A DNA stretch of 64,000 nucleotides from Rhodanobacteraceae bacterium (GCA_016708465.1 JADJFT010000003.1:124001-188000), one strand, 5' to 3'; positions 19,732 through 29,084 are shown, counted from the stretch's first letter. Numbers and translations are program-made. The notes: generated by a model not told the origin, from the letters alone.

Positions 19732-21663
19732 ATGCGTTCCACTCTCCGCGAACTGGCAGTTTTGCGCAGCGCCCGCGACACTCCGGCCATGGTTACGCCC
19801 GATCCGTCCACCAAGCCCACCCGCGCAGCCAAACCCAGCGTCCGCGAGCGCGTCGACGCGCTGCGCAACCTGCGTCCCTTCCTGGTGAAGATCTGGGCCA
19901 CGAGCCCTGCGCTGACGCTAGCGACGCTAGCGCTGCGCCTGCTACGGGCGCTGCTGCCGGTGGCGATGCTGTATGTCGGGAAACTCATCATCGACGAGGT
20001 GGTGCGACTGGTCGCGCTCGACAGCGGCCTGAACACGCTGCGCGCAGGCTGGGACAGCGGCCTGCTGGCACCACTGCTCGGCCTGCTGGCGCTGGAATTC
20101 GGTCTGGCGGTGCTGTCGGACGTACTCGGTCGCATCGTCGCACTGGTCGACCAACTGCTGTCGGAGCTGTTCACAAACGCGCTCAGCATGCAGTTGATGG
20201 AACACGCGGCGCGGCTGGACCTCGAGGATTTCGAAGACAGCGAACTGCAGGATCGCCTCGATCGCGCCCGTCGGCAGACGATGGGGCGGATGACGCTGAT
20301 GAGCCAGATCTTCGGGCAAGCGCAAGAACTCGTCACGATCATCGGTTTCGCCACCGGCCTGGTGATCTACGCGCCGTGGCTGATCCTGCTGCTGGCAGTG
20401 GCGCTGATCCCGGCGTTTCTTGGCGAGGCGCATTTCAACGCGCTGAACTATTCGCTGAACTATTCGTGGACGCCAGAGCGACGCGAGCTGGAGTATTTGA
20501 AGCAGACCGGCGCCAGCGTCGAGACCGCGAAGGAAGTGAAGATCTTCGGGCTGCATTCGTTCCTGATCGACCGTTTCCGCGAACTGTCGACGCAATTCTA
20601 CGCGGCGAACCGCCGGCTGGCGTTGCGCCGCGCCGGTTGGGGCAGCCTGCTAACGCTGTTGGGTACGCTCGGATACTACGTCGCCTATGGCTACATCGCT
20701 TGGCGCACGGCGCGCGGCGATTTCAGCATCGGCGACCTGACGTTCCTCGCCGGCAGCTTCCTGCGCTTGCGCCAGTTGCTGGAAGGGCTGCTGGTCGGCT
20801 TCTCGCAAGTCGCCGGCCAGTCGCTGTACCTCGACGATCTGTTCTCGTTCTTCGACATCAAGCCGGAGATCGTTTCGCCAACAAATCCGCGACCGGTGCC
20901 GGTGCCGTTATGCACCGGGTTCGTATTCGAGGACGTCGGCTTCCGTTACCCAGAAGCCGAACGCTGGGCGGTGCGGCACCTGTCACTCACCCTGCACGCC
21001 GGTGAAGTGCTGGCGCTGGTCGGCGAGAACGGCGCCGGCAAGACCACGCTGGTCAAGCTGCTGGCACGACTGTACGACCCTGATGAGGGCCGCATCCTGC
21101 TCGACGGCCACGACCTGCGCGAATACGACCTCGAAGCACTACGCAACCACATTGGGGTGATCTTCCAGGACTTCGTCCGCTACCACCTCACCGCCGCCGA
21201 GAACATCGCCGTCGGCCGCATCGAGGCACGCGCCGACCGCGAGCGCATCGTCGTCGAGGCGCAGCGTTCGCTGGCCGACGAGGTCATCGCGAAACTTCCC
21301 AAAGGCTACGACCAGGTCATCGGTAAGCGGTTCAAGAACGGCATCGACCTGTCCGGCGGTGAATGGCAAAAAGTGGCGATTGCCCGCGCCTATATGCGTG
21401 ACGCACAGATGCTGATCTTCGACGAACCGACCGCGGCGCTGGATGCGCGCGCCGAGTTCGAGGTTTTCCAGCGCTTCAAGGAACTCAGTGCCGGCCGCAC
21501 CGCGGTGCTGATTTCGCACCGATTTTCCAGCGTGCGCATGGCCGACCGCATCCTGGTGTTGGCGGACGGAAAGGTCGAGGCGGCTGGCACGCATGATCAA
21601 TTGCTGGCCGCAGGCGGCCGCTATGCCGAGTTGTTCGAACTGCAGGCCGCCGGCTACCGTTGA
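19732..21663 (+). CDS. ABC transporter, fused membrane and ATPase domains
   Basis: A 643-residue half-transporter of the exporter type. The N-terminal half has about six membrane helices (TLATLALRLLRALLPVAMLY onward). The ATPase has Walker A GENGAGKTT near residue 429, Q-loop FQDFVRYHLTAAENIAVG, signature LSGGEWQKVAIARAY near 539 and Walker B MLIFDEP near 560, followed by an H-loop (LISHRFSSVRMADRI). Such proteins act as dimers exporting lipids, peptides or drugs; the substrate is not indicated. The start may be ATG 19732 or ATG 19789; neither has a strong ribosome site. Confidence 0.87.
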   Translation: MRSTLRELAVLRSARDTPAMVTPDPSTKPTRAAKPSVRERVDALRNLRPFLVKIWATSPALTLATLALRLLRALLPVAMLYVGKLIIDEVVRLVALDSGLNTLRAGWDSGLLAPLLGLLALEFGLAVLSDVLGRIVALVDQLLSELFTNALSMQLMEHAARLDLEDFEDSELQDRLDRARRQTMGRMTLMSQIFGQAQELVTIIGFATGLVIYAPWLILLLAVALIPAFLGEAHFNALNYSLNYSWTPERRELEYLKQTGASVETAKEVKIFGLHSFLIDRFRELSTQFYAANRRLALRRAGWGSLLTLLGTLGYYVAYGYIAWRTARGDFSIGDLTFLAGSFLRLRQLLEGLLVGFSQVAGQSLYLDDLFSFFDIKPEIVSPTNPRPVPVPLCTGFVFEDVGFRYPEAERWAVRHLSLTLHAGEVLALVGENGAGKTTLVKLLARLYDPDEGRILLDGHDLREYDLEALRNHIGVIFQDFVRYHLTAAENIAVGRIEARADRERIVVEAQRSLADEVIAKLPKGYDQVIGKRFKNGIDLSGGEWQKVAIARAYMRDAQMLIFDEPTAALDARAEFEVFQRFKELSAGRTAVLISHRFSSVRMADRILVLADGKVEAAGTHDQLLAAGGRYAELFELQAAGYR

Positions 21664-21725
21664 GCTGGTCGGCAGCTCAGGATAGGTGGTCCAAAGCCAC
21701 ATTTAGGCCGGTGATGCAGCGTCTT

Positions 21726-22118
21726 TGTGCCGAACGCGAAGGCGCGCGCAGCGGACGCCATCGGGGCGTGGCAAACGTCCTTCTACCGACGAGGAGTCGA
21801 CTGAGGCCAGCAGCGGCCACCGCAACCCCGACGAAAAGTGCCGCGCGATTACCTGGGCGCCGCCGCCTCACGCGCGTCTTCATTATCGACGTGGGCGCCT
21901 GCGGCCAATGTGTCGGCACGCTACGGATCGTGGTCAGCACCGAAGAACCCAGCGCCATCCGCGCCATCCTCGCCGACTTTGAAAAGCGCGGCGCGCGGGA
22001 GAAAGCGCACTACCGACCCGCCCGGCGCGCACCGCCCGATGTCGGGATTCGGAGGAAAATCGCCACGAGCGGCGTTGCCAAGTACCCATCAGCCCGCCCC
22101 AACGCTCTGCAATCGCCA
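21726..22118 (+). pseudogene. C-terminal fragment of an IS91-family transposase
   Basis: Read with frame changes, the plus strand gives RTPSGRGKRPSTDEE, AITWA, then LTRVFIIDVGACGQCVGTLR and EEPSAIRAILADFEKRGA. This follows the usual IS91-family order: a GRGKR segment, W-A-x-x-L-x-R-V-F-x-I-D, a zinc-binding C-x-x-C-x-G, and a final helix. The N-terminal two thirds, including the catalytic HUH and tyrosine motifs, are absent. The last part overlaps the direct repeat shared with 24071-24140. Confidence 0.7.
22050..22117 (+). repeat. IS91-like end repeat, copy 1
   Basis: About 68 bases that recur at 24071-24140 in the same orientation; the first 25 bases are identical and the rest differ at fewer than ten sites. 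In one frame both copies encode RRKIATSGxAxxPSxRPNALQ, so this is probably the 3' end of the transposase gene. The two copies flank a 2-kb segment holding the catalase gene. From 22119 to 22405 nothing else is recognised. Confidence 0.75.
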
Positions 22119-22405
22119 TCAGCGGTTTGCTTCTTCTTTGAAGGAACCCATGCGCGGCACGCGATCGATTCTCAGAGATATTGAAGCCGCAGAGAATCGT
22201 TCAATGTGCAGCGCCGAAGTGTTGCCCATGTGCCTGGGCAAGTCACCCGATCAGTGGACGCCGTCCATGCGCTGTGGGAACAACCGGGAAACCCACAATC
22301 CCACGTCAGGAATTAAGGGTATCCCGATCTTGTTGGCGAACTTGTTTCTGCTCGCGAGGCTTACTCCGGGCCCGTCCTCTCCAGTGCCTCACTCCAACTT
22401 CATTG

Positions 22406-23881
22406 CTAGCGAACGTTGCTGCCGAGCAAACGCAACGCAGCAGCTACGCCTGCACCATAGGCTGGATCCGCCTTGCTGCAGTTATCGACATGGCGCTGCT
22501 TGACGAAGTCCGGGGCATCGCCCATCGCGCGGGCGGTGTTGTCGAACAGCACTTGCTGCTGTGCCGAGGTCATCAGCCGAAACAGGTCACCGGGCTGCTT
22601 GTAGTAATCGGCATCGTCTTCGCGGAAGTCCCAGTGATCAGCGTTGCCGTTGATCTTCAATGGCGGTTCGCGGAACTGCGGTTGTTGCTGCCACTGATGG
22701 AAGCTGTTGGGTTCGTAGTGCGGCACGCTGCCGTAGTTGCCGTCAACGCGACCGATACCGTCGCGATGGTTGCTATGCACCGGGCAACGCGCTGCATTGA
22801 CGGGAATCTGCTGATAGTTGGTGCCGAGGCGGTAGCGCTGCGCGTCGGCGTAATTGATCAAGCGTGCCTGCAGCATTCGATCGGGAGAGACGCTGATGCC
22901 CGGCACCAGGTTGGACGGTGCGAAGGCGCTTTGCTCGACATCGGCAAAGAAGTTCGCCGAGTTGCGGTTGAGTTCAAACTCGCCCACTTCGATCAAGGGA
23001 TAGTCTCCGTGCGGCCAAACCTTGGTCAGGTCGAACGGATGATAGGGCGAGGTTTCCGCAGCCGCCTCCGGCATCACTTGCACGTACATCGTCCATTTCG
23101 GGAATTCGCCGCGCTCGATGGCGCCGAACAGGTCACGCTGGTTGCTCTCGCGGTCGGAACCGACAATCTCGGCAGCCTCGGCATCGGTCAGGTTCTTGAT
23201 GCCCTGCTGAGTGCGGAAATGAAACTTCACCCAGAAGCGTTCGCCGTTTGCATTCCACATGCTGTAAGTGTGCGAGCCGAACCCGTGCATGTGCCGATAG
23301 CTGGCCGGAATACCGCGGTCACTCATCACCACGGTGACCTGGTGCAACGCCTCGGGCAGCAGCGTCCAGTAGTCCCAATTGTAAGTGGCGCTGCGCAGGT
23401 TGGTGTGCGGGCAGCGCTTCACCGCCTTGTTGAGGTCCGGGAACTTGAGCGGATCGCGGATGAAGAACACCGGGGTGTTGTTGCCCACCATGTCCCAATT
23501 GCCTTCCTCGGTGTAGAACTTCAGTGCGAAGCCACGGATATCGCGCTCGGCATCGGCTGCGCCGCGCTCACCAGCCACGGTGGTGAAGCGGGCGAACATC
23601 TCGGTCTTCTTTCCAACCGTATCGAAAATCTTTGCGCGGGTATATTTCGAGATGTCATGGGTAACGGTGAAGGTACCGAACGCACCCGAGCCTTTTGCAT
23701 GCATGCGCCGCTCGGGGATGACCTCGCGCACGAAGTTCGCGAGTTTCTCGTTGAGCCAAACGTCCTGTGCCAGCAGCGGCCCGCGTGGGCCGGCGGTCAG
23801 ACTGTTCTGGTTGTCAGGAACCGGGGCACCGAAATCAGTAGTCAGAAGGGTCGGTTTTGAAGTGTCGGTCGGCTTACTCAT
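22406..23881 (-). CDS. katA: Monofunctional heme catalase, small-subunit clade
   Basis: A 491-residue cytoplasmic catalase that turns hydrogen peroxide into water and oxygen. The distal histidine lies in RRMHAKGSGAFGTFTV (about residue 60), the asparagine in GNNTPVFFIRDP, RHMHGFGSHTYS is conserved, and the proximal heme tyrosine is in RLINYADAQRYRLG near 342. The length fits the small-subunit group. GGAG lies eight bases before ATG 23881. It is the only intact hydrogen-peroxide-removing gene seen here; the catalase-peroxidase gene at 4.9-5.9 kb is a relic. It is enclosed by two IS91-like end repeats, so it may have been carried in. Confidence 0.93.
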   Translation of the reverse strand: MSKPTDTSKPTLLTTDFGAPVPDNQNSLTAGPRGPLLAQDVWLNEKLANFVREVIPERRMHAKGSGAFGTFTVTHDISKYTRAKIFDTVGKKTEMFARFTTVAGERGAADAERDIRGFALKFYTEEGNWDMVGNNTPVFFIRDPLKFPDLNKAVKRCPHTNLRSATYNWDYWTLLPEALHQVTVVMSDRGIPASYRHMHGFGSHTYSMWNANGERFWVKFHFRTQQGIKNLTDAEAAEIVGSDRESNQRDLFGAIERGEFPKWTMYVQVMPEAAAETSPYHPFDLTKVWPHGDYPLIEVGEFELNRNSANFFADVEQSAFAPSNLVPGISVSPDRMLQARLINYADAQRYRLGTNYQQIPVNAARCPVHSNHRDGIGRVDGNYGSVPHYEPNSFHQWQQQPQFREPPLKINGNADHWDFREDDADYYKQPGDLFRLMTSAQQQVLFDNTARAMGDAPDFVKQRHVDNCSKADPAYGAGVAAALRLLGSNVR

Positions 23882-23962
23882 GGCGCAGGCTCCAGTGGTC
23901 GTAGTGGCTCCACTCTAAGAGCTCTTCTCTATGCAGGGAAGTCAATTGATACGATCACACTC

Positions 23963-23977
23963 ATTGATTACACCTAT
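23963..23977 (-). promoter_or_regulatory. Possible OxyR half-site before the catalase gene
   Basis: On the minus strand ATAGGTGTAATCAAT fits the OxyR unit ATAG-n-t-n-n-n-a-n-CTAT at nine of ten defined bases, 82 bases before the catalase ATG. The second half-site seven bases further on is poor. OxyR control of catalase is well known in other bacteria; here it is a guess. Confidence 0.3.
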
Positions 23978-24070
23978 CGATTCGCGATAACCGAGACACG
24001 GACAACGTGCGTGTCGATCACGCACTTCGAAGTGCGGTGCAAGGAACTATTGATTCGGTCCTCAAATAGT

Positions 24071-24140
24071 CGGAGGAAAATCGCCACGAGCGGCGCTGCC
24101 GAACCCCCATCAACCCGCCCAAACGCGCTGCAGTGGCGCC
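24071..24140 (+). repeat. IS91-like end repeat, copy 2
   Basis: Direct repeat of 22050-22117 on the other side of the catalase gene. It is followed at 24181-24210 by a stretch resembling the short dispersed motif at 18018-18034 and 51460-51476. Apart from this and the possible OxyR site, 23882-24440 holds no gene that I can support. Confidence 0.75.
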
Positions 24141-24440
24141 CCAACCAAGGCCAAACCGATGCTTGTACCGCCCCTGGCTACCGCGCAGACTGCCCAAAAG
24201 GGGCGTTTGAATTTCCCATACTCCCACGATGAGGGTGTCCGTCGGCACTGCCACACCCACCTGATGATGCTGCGCATCATCGCGTCTACGCGGATGCGGG
24301 CATCGCAAGCGCGAGTTGATCCGATTACATTGCGCTCACGGTGCGGCTCGCTGCTGTGACGAAGAATTGCGGTGCGATACGGGTATTGTGCGGTCGAAGC
24401 GTGCGCGGATACGCGGGCCGGGGCGAGTCGGGGATCGTAT

Positions 24441-25079
24441 ATGGCGGGCAAGATCGACTGGACGCGACTGCGCGCATCGACAATCGTCGCTGAGTTGCTG
24501 CAGTTTTCATTGGCCGTCGCCGCGCTCGCGCTGGGATGGTTGACCTTTCCACTGCTGCTGATCTCAGGCGCGGCGGAACTGGTGCTGCTGGTCGGGTTGT
24601 CGTCGTTGTTCTTTCACGAACGCGGCCTGCTCGGGCACGCGCTTGACGTGCTCAAGATGCTCGCAGCGTGTGCATTTTCCGCGGTTTTTCTCCTGGCGAT
24701 CTACGCCGGCGGCGGTGGATTCGAACAACCCCTGTTGTTTGAGTGGCGTGCGGTCGCGGTGCTGGTGGCGCTGGTCGCCATCCGCGTGCTTGCTGTTTCG
24801 ATTTCCGCGATGCGGCAGGAGAACCGGCGACTGCACTGGACGCGCGAGGGATTGCTGCGTGGCGGTACCCTGTTTGTCGCGCTGTTCCTGTCGGTTTTCG
24901 TCTGCTTTCCCCTCGGCCTGTTGCTGGCGGCGCTGTTGAAGATGTACTGGCCCGAGGTCGCGGCAGATGTTGCCGTCGGCGGCAGTCTGCTGCTGGTGCA
25001 GATGCTGTTGGCCTGCATGATGTCGACGATGACGGATGCGGAGGTGGCCGAAATCTCGCAACGGCCTTACCTGGACTGA
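24441..25079 (+). CDS. Hypothetical polytopic membrane protein
   Basis: A 212-residue protein from ATG 24441 (MAGKIDWTRLRASTIVAELL), with GGGGAT upstream; an earlier in-frame ATG at 24372 has no visible ribosome site. It has about six membrane helices (LAVAALALGWLTFPLLLIS, AELVLLVGLSSLFF, ACAFSAVFLLAIYAGG, AVAVLVALVAIRVLAVSI, TLFVALFLSVFVCFPLGLLL, LLLVQMLLACMM). No cofactor or catalytic motif was recognised. No gene is coupled to it. Function unknown. Confidence 0.7.
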   Translation: MAGKIDWTRLRASTIVAELLQFSLAVAALALGWLTFPLLLISGAAELVLLVGLSSLFFHERGLLGHALDVLKMLAACAFSAVFLLAIYAGGGGFEQPLLFEWRAVAVLVALVAIRVLAVSISAMRQENRRLHWTREGLLRGGTLFVALFLSVFVCFPLGLLLAALLKMYWPEVAADVAVGGSLLLVQMLLACMMSTMTDAEVAEISQRPYLD

Positions 25080-25268
25080 CACGCGATCGGCGATTCCGTC
25101 GCCGGTACGCACGGCCCGTCGCATCGCGCAGATCCGGCCAAGATTACTTGGGGCCGCAGAGAGAATCCGATTAGCAAAAAAACGAAGATCCGACACCCGC
25201 CCGCGTTACGTTCCGGGATAGATTCGTGATGATTGCATCTGACCTGCCGGCTTTCTTCGGACGAAGAA

Positions 25269-26162
25269 TTAGTTGAGGACGGCCGCCGCGGTTGGGTTTG
25301 AATTCTCTTCGTGTTGTTCGTCTTTCGCCATCCTGGCCTTCTCCTCTTCCTGCATCCTGAACACCTTCGGTGTCTTGTAGCCGACGCTCGAATGCGGTCT
25401 GTCCTCGTTGAAGTGTACTCGCCAGTCTTCGATGACCGCCTTCGCTTCCATGCGATTTCGGAACCACTCCATGCCGAGACATTCATCCCGGAACTTGCCG
25501 TTGAAGCTTTCGTTGGTGCCGCTTTGCCACGGCTTGCCAGGATCGTTCAATACCGTATCGATGTTTGCATCCTTGAGCCAGTTCAATACGGCGCGGCTGA
25601 CGAACTCTGGCCCGTTGTCTGATCGCAGATGTTTCGGTGCTCCGCGCTCGCTGACCAAGCGCGTCAGCACTTCGATGACGCGGCCCGCACGAATGCTGCC
25701 CTGAACGTCGATCGCCAGGCACTCGTGCGTCCACTCGTCGACGATGGTCAGGCACTTCAGCTGCTGGTGGTTTGCGCAGGCATCAAACACGAAGTCGTAG
25801 GCCCAGACCTGATTCGGACCCGTCGCTGGCTGCGGCCGTGGCCGACTGCCTGCAATGCGCTTCCTGGGCCGCTTGCGCGGCACCTGAAGGTCGTTCTGTC
25901 GCCAGATCCGATGCGTGCGATCGAAGCTCATCTGCAAGCCTTCTCGTTCGAGATAGATGTTGATGCGGCGATAGCCGAAGCGGGGAAATTGCGCCGAATA
26001 TCGGCGCATCGCCTCGATCACCGGCGCATCCTTTGCGTCCATCCGCGATTCGTAACGCAATGCCGAACGCGACACCGAGAGCAGCGTGCACGACTTTGCC
26101 AGCGACAGGCCGCGCCGATGCGCGTACATCACCTGCTCGCGGCGAGCCGGCACGCTCACCAT
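25269..26162 (-). CDS. IS3-family transposase OrfB, DDE integrase core
   Basis: 297 residues. The integrase core has the first aspartate in VWAYDFVFD, the second in LRSDNGPEF and the glutamate in NESFNGKFRDE, with the usual spacing of IS3 transposases. An HTH_21-type segment (YRRINIYLEREGL) precedes it. It is probably made as an OrfAB fusion by -1 frameshifting on the A7 run at 26162-26168, although an ATG at 26162 also exists. The gene looks intact and the element may still be active. Confidence 0.92.
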   Translation of the reverse strand: MVSVPARREQVMYAHRRGLSLAKSCTLLSVSRSALRYESRMDAKDAPVIEAMRRYSAQFPRFGYRRINIYLEREGLQMSFDRTHRIWRQNDLQVPRKRPRKRIAGSRPRPQPATGPNQVWAYDFVFDACANHQQLKCLTIVDEWTHECLAIDVQGSIRAGRVIEVLTRLVSERGAPKHLRSDNGPEFVSRAVLNWLKDANIDTVLNDPGKPWQSGTNESFNGKFRDECLGMEWFRNRMEAKAVIEDWRVHFNEDRPHSSVGYKTPKVFRMQEEEKARMAKDEQHEENSNPTAAAVLN

Positions 26163-26419
26163 TTTTTTGCGTTGATTTCCTTCATGATCTCGTTCATCAG
26201 ATGCTGCTCGGCCAGCAGCTTCTTCAGACGCGTGTTCTCGGCTTGCAGTGCGCGAAGCTGCTTCACATCGACCGCTTCGAGCTGGCCGTATCGTTTGCGC
26301 CAGACGTACAACGTCTGCTCGCTGATGCCGTGCTTCTTCGCCACCTCCGCGACCGGGTGCTTGTCGGCTTCGCGGAGAATTCTGACCATCTGGTCTTCGG
26401 TAAATCGGGACTTGCGCAT
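26156..26419 (-). CDS. IS3-family transposase OrfA, helix-turn-helix protein
   Basis: 87 residues from ATG 26419 (MRKSRFTEDQMVRILREAD); a start nine codons upstream is also possible. The helix-turn-helix (VAEVAKKHGISEQTLYVWRKRYG) is followed by a leucine-zipper coiled coil (LRALQAENTRLKKLLAEQHL), as usual for IS3 OrfA. The last codons run through A7 (AKKW then TGA), a slippery site for making the OrfAB transposase. It binds the element's ends. Confidence 0.92.
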   Translation of the reverse strand: MRKSRFTEDQMVRILREADKHPVAEVAKKHGISEQTLYVWRKRYGQLEAVDVKQLRALQAENTRLKKLLAEQHLMNEIMKEINAKKW

Positions 26420-26488
26420 ACGCTCCTCGCTTGGCGCGGGAGCCATCCTCTCAAGTTTCAGTTCGTCCGAAAATCGGCAGGCAGGTCA

Positions 26489-27448
26489 AAGCGGCTTTCA
26501 GAATACCTGATCGATGGCCACGAACATGGCGATGCATTCCTGCCGACATCAGTATTCCTTGCAACCGACAAAAACATCACCTTCAACGAAACAACGAACA
26601 CGATTAGCTTTGATATATCGGAGGTTGGTCCATTCAATGTCGTCGATGGACAACACCGAATTGCTGGCCTTGTACGGGCGGCTGAGAAGAACACCGAGCT
26701 GCTCGACTTCGAGGTGCCGGTCAACATTGCGATTAATCTGGATGACATCAGCCAGATGTGTCACTTCCTCATCGTCAACACTACGCAAAGGTCCGTGGAC
26801 AAGGCCATCGAGCAACAGATCGTCGCACGCCTCACTCATATGACGGGCCTGGAAAAGACGCCAACAATTCCACGCTGGATCCGCAAGCAAGTCGAACGCG
26901 GCGAGGACGCCCGCGCGATCGACATCGCGAAATATCTCAACGCAGAGCCGACCTCAGCCTGGCTAGGCAAGATCCGAATGGCCAATGATGAAAAAGACGG
27001 CGTCACCATCAATCAGAAAAGCTTCATCAATTCACTAAAGAAGTACGTCTTCTCTGCGAATAATCCGCTTTCCACATCATCGTTCGATGCAAGCCGCCCA
27101 AAGATCCTGCTCAACTATTGGAATGCGGTTGGCGAGATACTCGTCGATGACTCCGAGATATCAACCGTGATCTACAAGACCACTGGTGTCGACTTGTTCC
27201 ATATGGTATCCGCGACCGTTTTCACGCACCTGGCAGCCAAGCGGGACTTCACAAAAGAGTCAATCAAGTCGCTATTGAAGCGTGGCTTCCGAAATCTGCC
27301 AGATGAAAACGTGGCCATGGGTCACCCGGAATGGTGGCATCGCGGCAATGTCGCATCAGGCATCAACTCTGCGGCTGTGAGGAAGCTAGCGAACTCCCTT
27401 AGCGAGGCCATCAATATGCAAGATGACCCGACGGACGTCTCGCTTTAG
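26489..27448 (+). pseudogene. DGQHR-domain protein, 5' end removed at the IS3 element
   Basis: The frame is open from the very edge of the IS3 element to a stop at 27446-27448, giving about 319 codons. It has FNVVDGQHRIAGLVRAAE near its residue 55, the defining motif of DGQHR proteins, a group that includes DndB of phosphorothioate DNA modification and many defence-island genes. NVAINLDD-like strands, VNTTQRSVDKA and a helical C-terminal half follow. No start codon or upstream part is seen, and no matching part lies left of the element. The GIY-YIG gene follows three bases after the stop. The original role was probably DNA modification or defence. Confidence 0.75.
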
Positions 27449-27451
27449 CGC

Positions 27452-27796
27452 ATGTTGATCAGCTCGCTACGTCCCGCAACGACTGAGCATCGCGAATTCC
27501 TTTGGTCTAGGAACGTCGAAGTTCCGACAGAACCCGGATGCTATGCACTGGTTGCGTTCGACAAGACGGTCTTGTACGTCGGTTTGGCGAGCACCAGCCT
27601 GCGCACACGCATGGGTGCCCATCTGGACGACCCACTCAAGCGCAAGGGCTGGCAGGACAAGATCCCCTTCTGGTTTTACTTTCTCCGGCTGCCCACTGAT
27701 CGCGTGGGACCGGTCGAACGCGGGTGGATCAATCAGTCCATCTTGGAAGATGGTGGGTTACCGCCTCTCAACAGGGTTCACAGCCCCGTTTCGTAG
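27452..27796 (+). CDS. GIY-YIG nuclease-fold protein
   Basis: 114 residues. GCYALVAFDKTVLYVGLAST matches the GIY-(about 10)-YIG core with Y-V-G as the second part, then an arginine (LRTRMGAHLDD) and a late glutamate (VERGWINQ), the order seen in GIY-YIG endonucleases. It starts three bases after the DGQHR gene, so they were one operon. Nicking or restriction of DNA is possible. The first core motif is G-C-Y rather than G-I-Y. No ribosome site is clear, which fits translational coupling. Confidence 0.68.
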   Translation: MLISSLRPATTEHREFLWSRNVEVPTEPGCYALVAFDKTVLYVGLASTSLRTRMGAHLDDPLKRKGWQDKIPFWFYFLRLPTDRVGPVERGWINQSILEDGGLPPLNRVHSPVS

Positions 27797-27909
27797 AAGC
27801 TGTCCTCCACTCACCAAGTTCGCTCGTGCTCATAACCTCTCGGCCACACCAACTTCTCACCGCACGCCGGCTGATAGCAGTCGGGGGAATGCTCAGGTGG
27901 ATGGCGCGC

Positions 27910-28200
27910 TTATGCGACGGCGCGTTCAACCAGTGTGCTGGCAAGTTGCTGGTTGAGGTCGCGGGCTTGGCGGATGCGGGATTTGAGTTGGTCGCAGAGC
28001 GACATCAGTTCGTCGACTTTGGCGACGATGTGGTGTTGTTCAGCTAGAGACGGCAACGCCACAACTAAATTGAGAATTTGCTCGCGTGACACGTTCTTCA
28101 TGGAACTGCTGGTGCCGCCCGCGACTCGTGCGTAGTAACGCCGTGCAAGTGACGCAATATTGACTGGGTTTACGTAGTGTCGATTGCAGAACGTGGTCAG
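27910..28200 (-). pseudogene. hsdS: Type I restriction specificity subunit HsdS, 3' part, split by IS21
   Basis: About 97 codons: NRHYVNPVNIASLARRYYARV, GGTSSSMKNVSREQILNL, then LAEQHHIVAKVDELMSLCD and a coiled-coil end. These are the end of a target-recognition domain and the conserved helical spacer of HsdS, which sets the DNA sequence read by a type I enzyme. The frame continues past 28200 only if the IS21 element is removed. No hsdM gene is present in the window. Confidence 0.9.
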
Positions 28201-28285
28201 TGTCACGGACCGCCCTAATGGCGCCACCGATGATCGCCGTAATGGCGCCACTTTTGGGTGGGCAAAACGGGGCTCGAACGGGGTC

Positions 28286-29074
28286 TCAGGATGCGGGGTT
28301 TTTGGGGTGTTTTGCAACTGCTGATTTGACCGGTTTTTCGGGGTCGCGCGGGGTGCGGTAAGAGTCACCGTCGAGGACGATGCGGTAGGCGCCGTGGCGC
28401 AGACGATCGATGGTGGCGAGGCCGATGACGCGGTTGGCCGGGAAGATGTCGGGCCACTCATCGATGTCGAGATTGCTGGTGATGAGGGTGCTGGCGCGTT
28501 CATAACGCTCGCCGATCAGTTCATGCAGGTCCTCGTCGTGCGGTGCGCGCAGCGGCTTGAGTCCGAGGTCATCGATGATCAAGAGATCGACGCGTGCGAG
28601 TTGCTGGAGCTTGCGCTCGTAGGTGCCGACGGCGCGTGCGGCATGCAAGGTGCCGGTCAACTGCGCTTGGGTCGTGAACAACACATCGAAGCCCTGGCGC
28701 GCGGCCGCGTGACCGAGCGCTTGCGCGAGATGACTCTTGCCGGTGCCGCAGGGACCGACGATCAGGACCGGCGCCTTCTCGTGCAGATAACGGCCGGTGG
28801 CAAGATCGTGCACGAGCGCGCGGTTGAGTTTGGGCAGCCGATCGAAGTCGAAGCCTTCCAGCGTCTTCTCGGCACGAAAGGCCGCGCGCCGCAGGCGCGT
28901 GGCGAGCTTGCGCTGCTCGCGCCGAGCGACTTCGTCCTGAATCAGCAACGCAAGGAACTCGGTGTAGGCGAGATGGCTGTCGATGGCCTGGCGGTTGCGG
29001 GCATCGAGCGAGTCGAGGATGCCGGAAAGGCGCAGTTGCTTGAGTTGCGGTGAGAGTGCGGGGATCGGGTTCAT
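28286..29074 (-). CDS. istB: IS21 helper ATPase IstB
   Basis: 262 residues, DnaA/DnaC-like AAA+ ATPase that regulates IstA and target choice. Walker A is GPCGTGKSHLAQALGHAA near residue 105-115, Walker B LLIIDDLG, and the N-terminal helical domain (LKQLRLSGILDSLDARN) is typical. AAGGAA lies six bases before the ATG. It begins ten bases after the istA stop, in one operon. Confidence 0.95.
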   Translation of the reverse strand: MNPIPALSPQLKQLRLSGILDSLDARNRQAIDSHLAYTEFLALLIQDEVARREQRKLATRLRRAAFRAEKTLEGFDFDRLPKLNRALVHDLATGRYLHEKAPVLIVGPCGTGKSHLAQALGHAAARQGFDVLFTTQAQLTGTLHAARAVGTYERKLQQLARVDLLIIDDLGLKPLRAPHDEDLHELIGERYERASTLITSNLDIDEWPDIFPANRVIGLATIDRLRHGAYRIVLDGDSYRTPRDPEKPVKSAVAKHPKNPAS

Positions 29075-29084
29075 CGGTGTTCCT

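Larger units (their letters stand above)
25240..26488 (-). mobile_element. IS3-family insertion sequence (IS407-like)
   Basis: A 1,249-base element with imperfect terminal inverted repeats that begin TGACCTGCC on both sides and share a further TTCGGACGAA block. It holds orfA and orfB overlapping at an A7 run, the normal IS3 layout. The flanking bases (catc on the left, aaag on the right) do not match, so no target duplication is seen; a deletion next to the element would explain that and the missing 5' part of the DGQHR gene on its right. Confidence 0.9.

Noticed and set aside
22181..23860. 559-codon open frame on the plus strand
   Set aside because: It is the complement of the catalase gene, which has all family motifs; the frame is open only because of GC-rich codon use.
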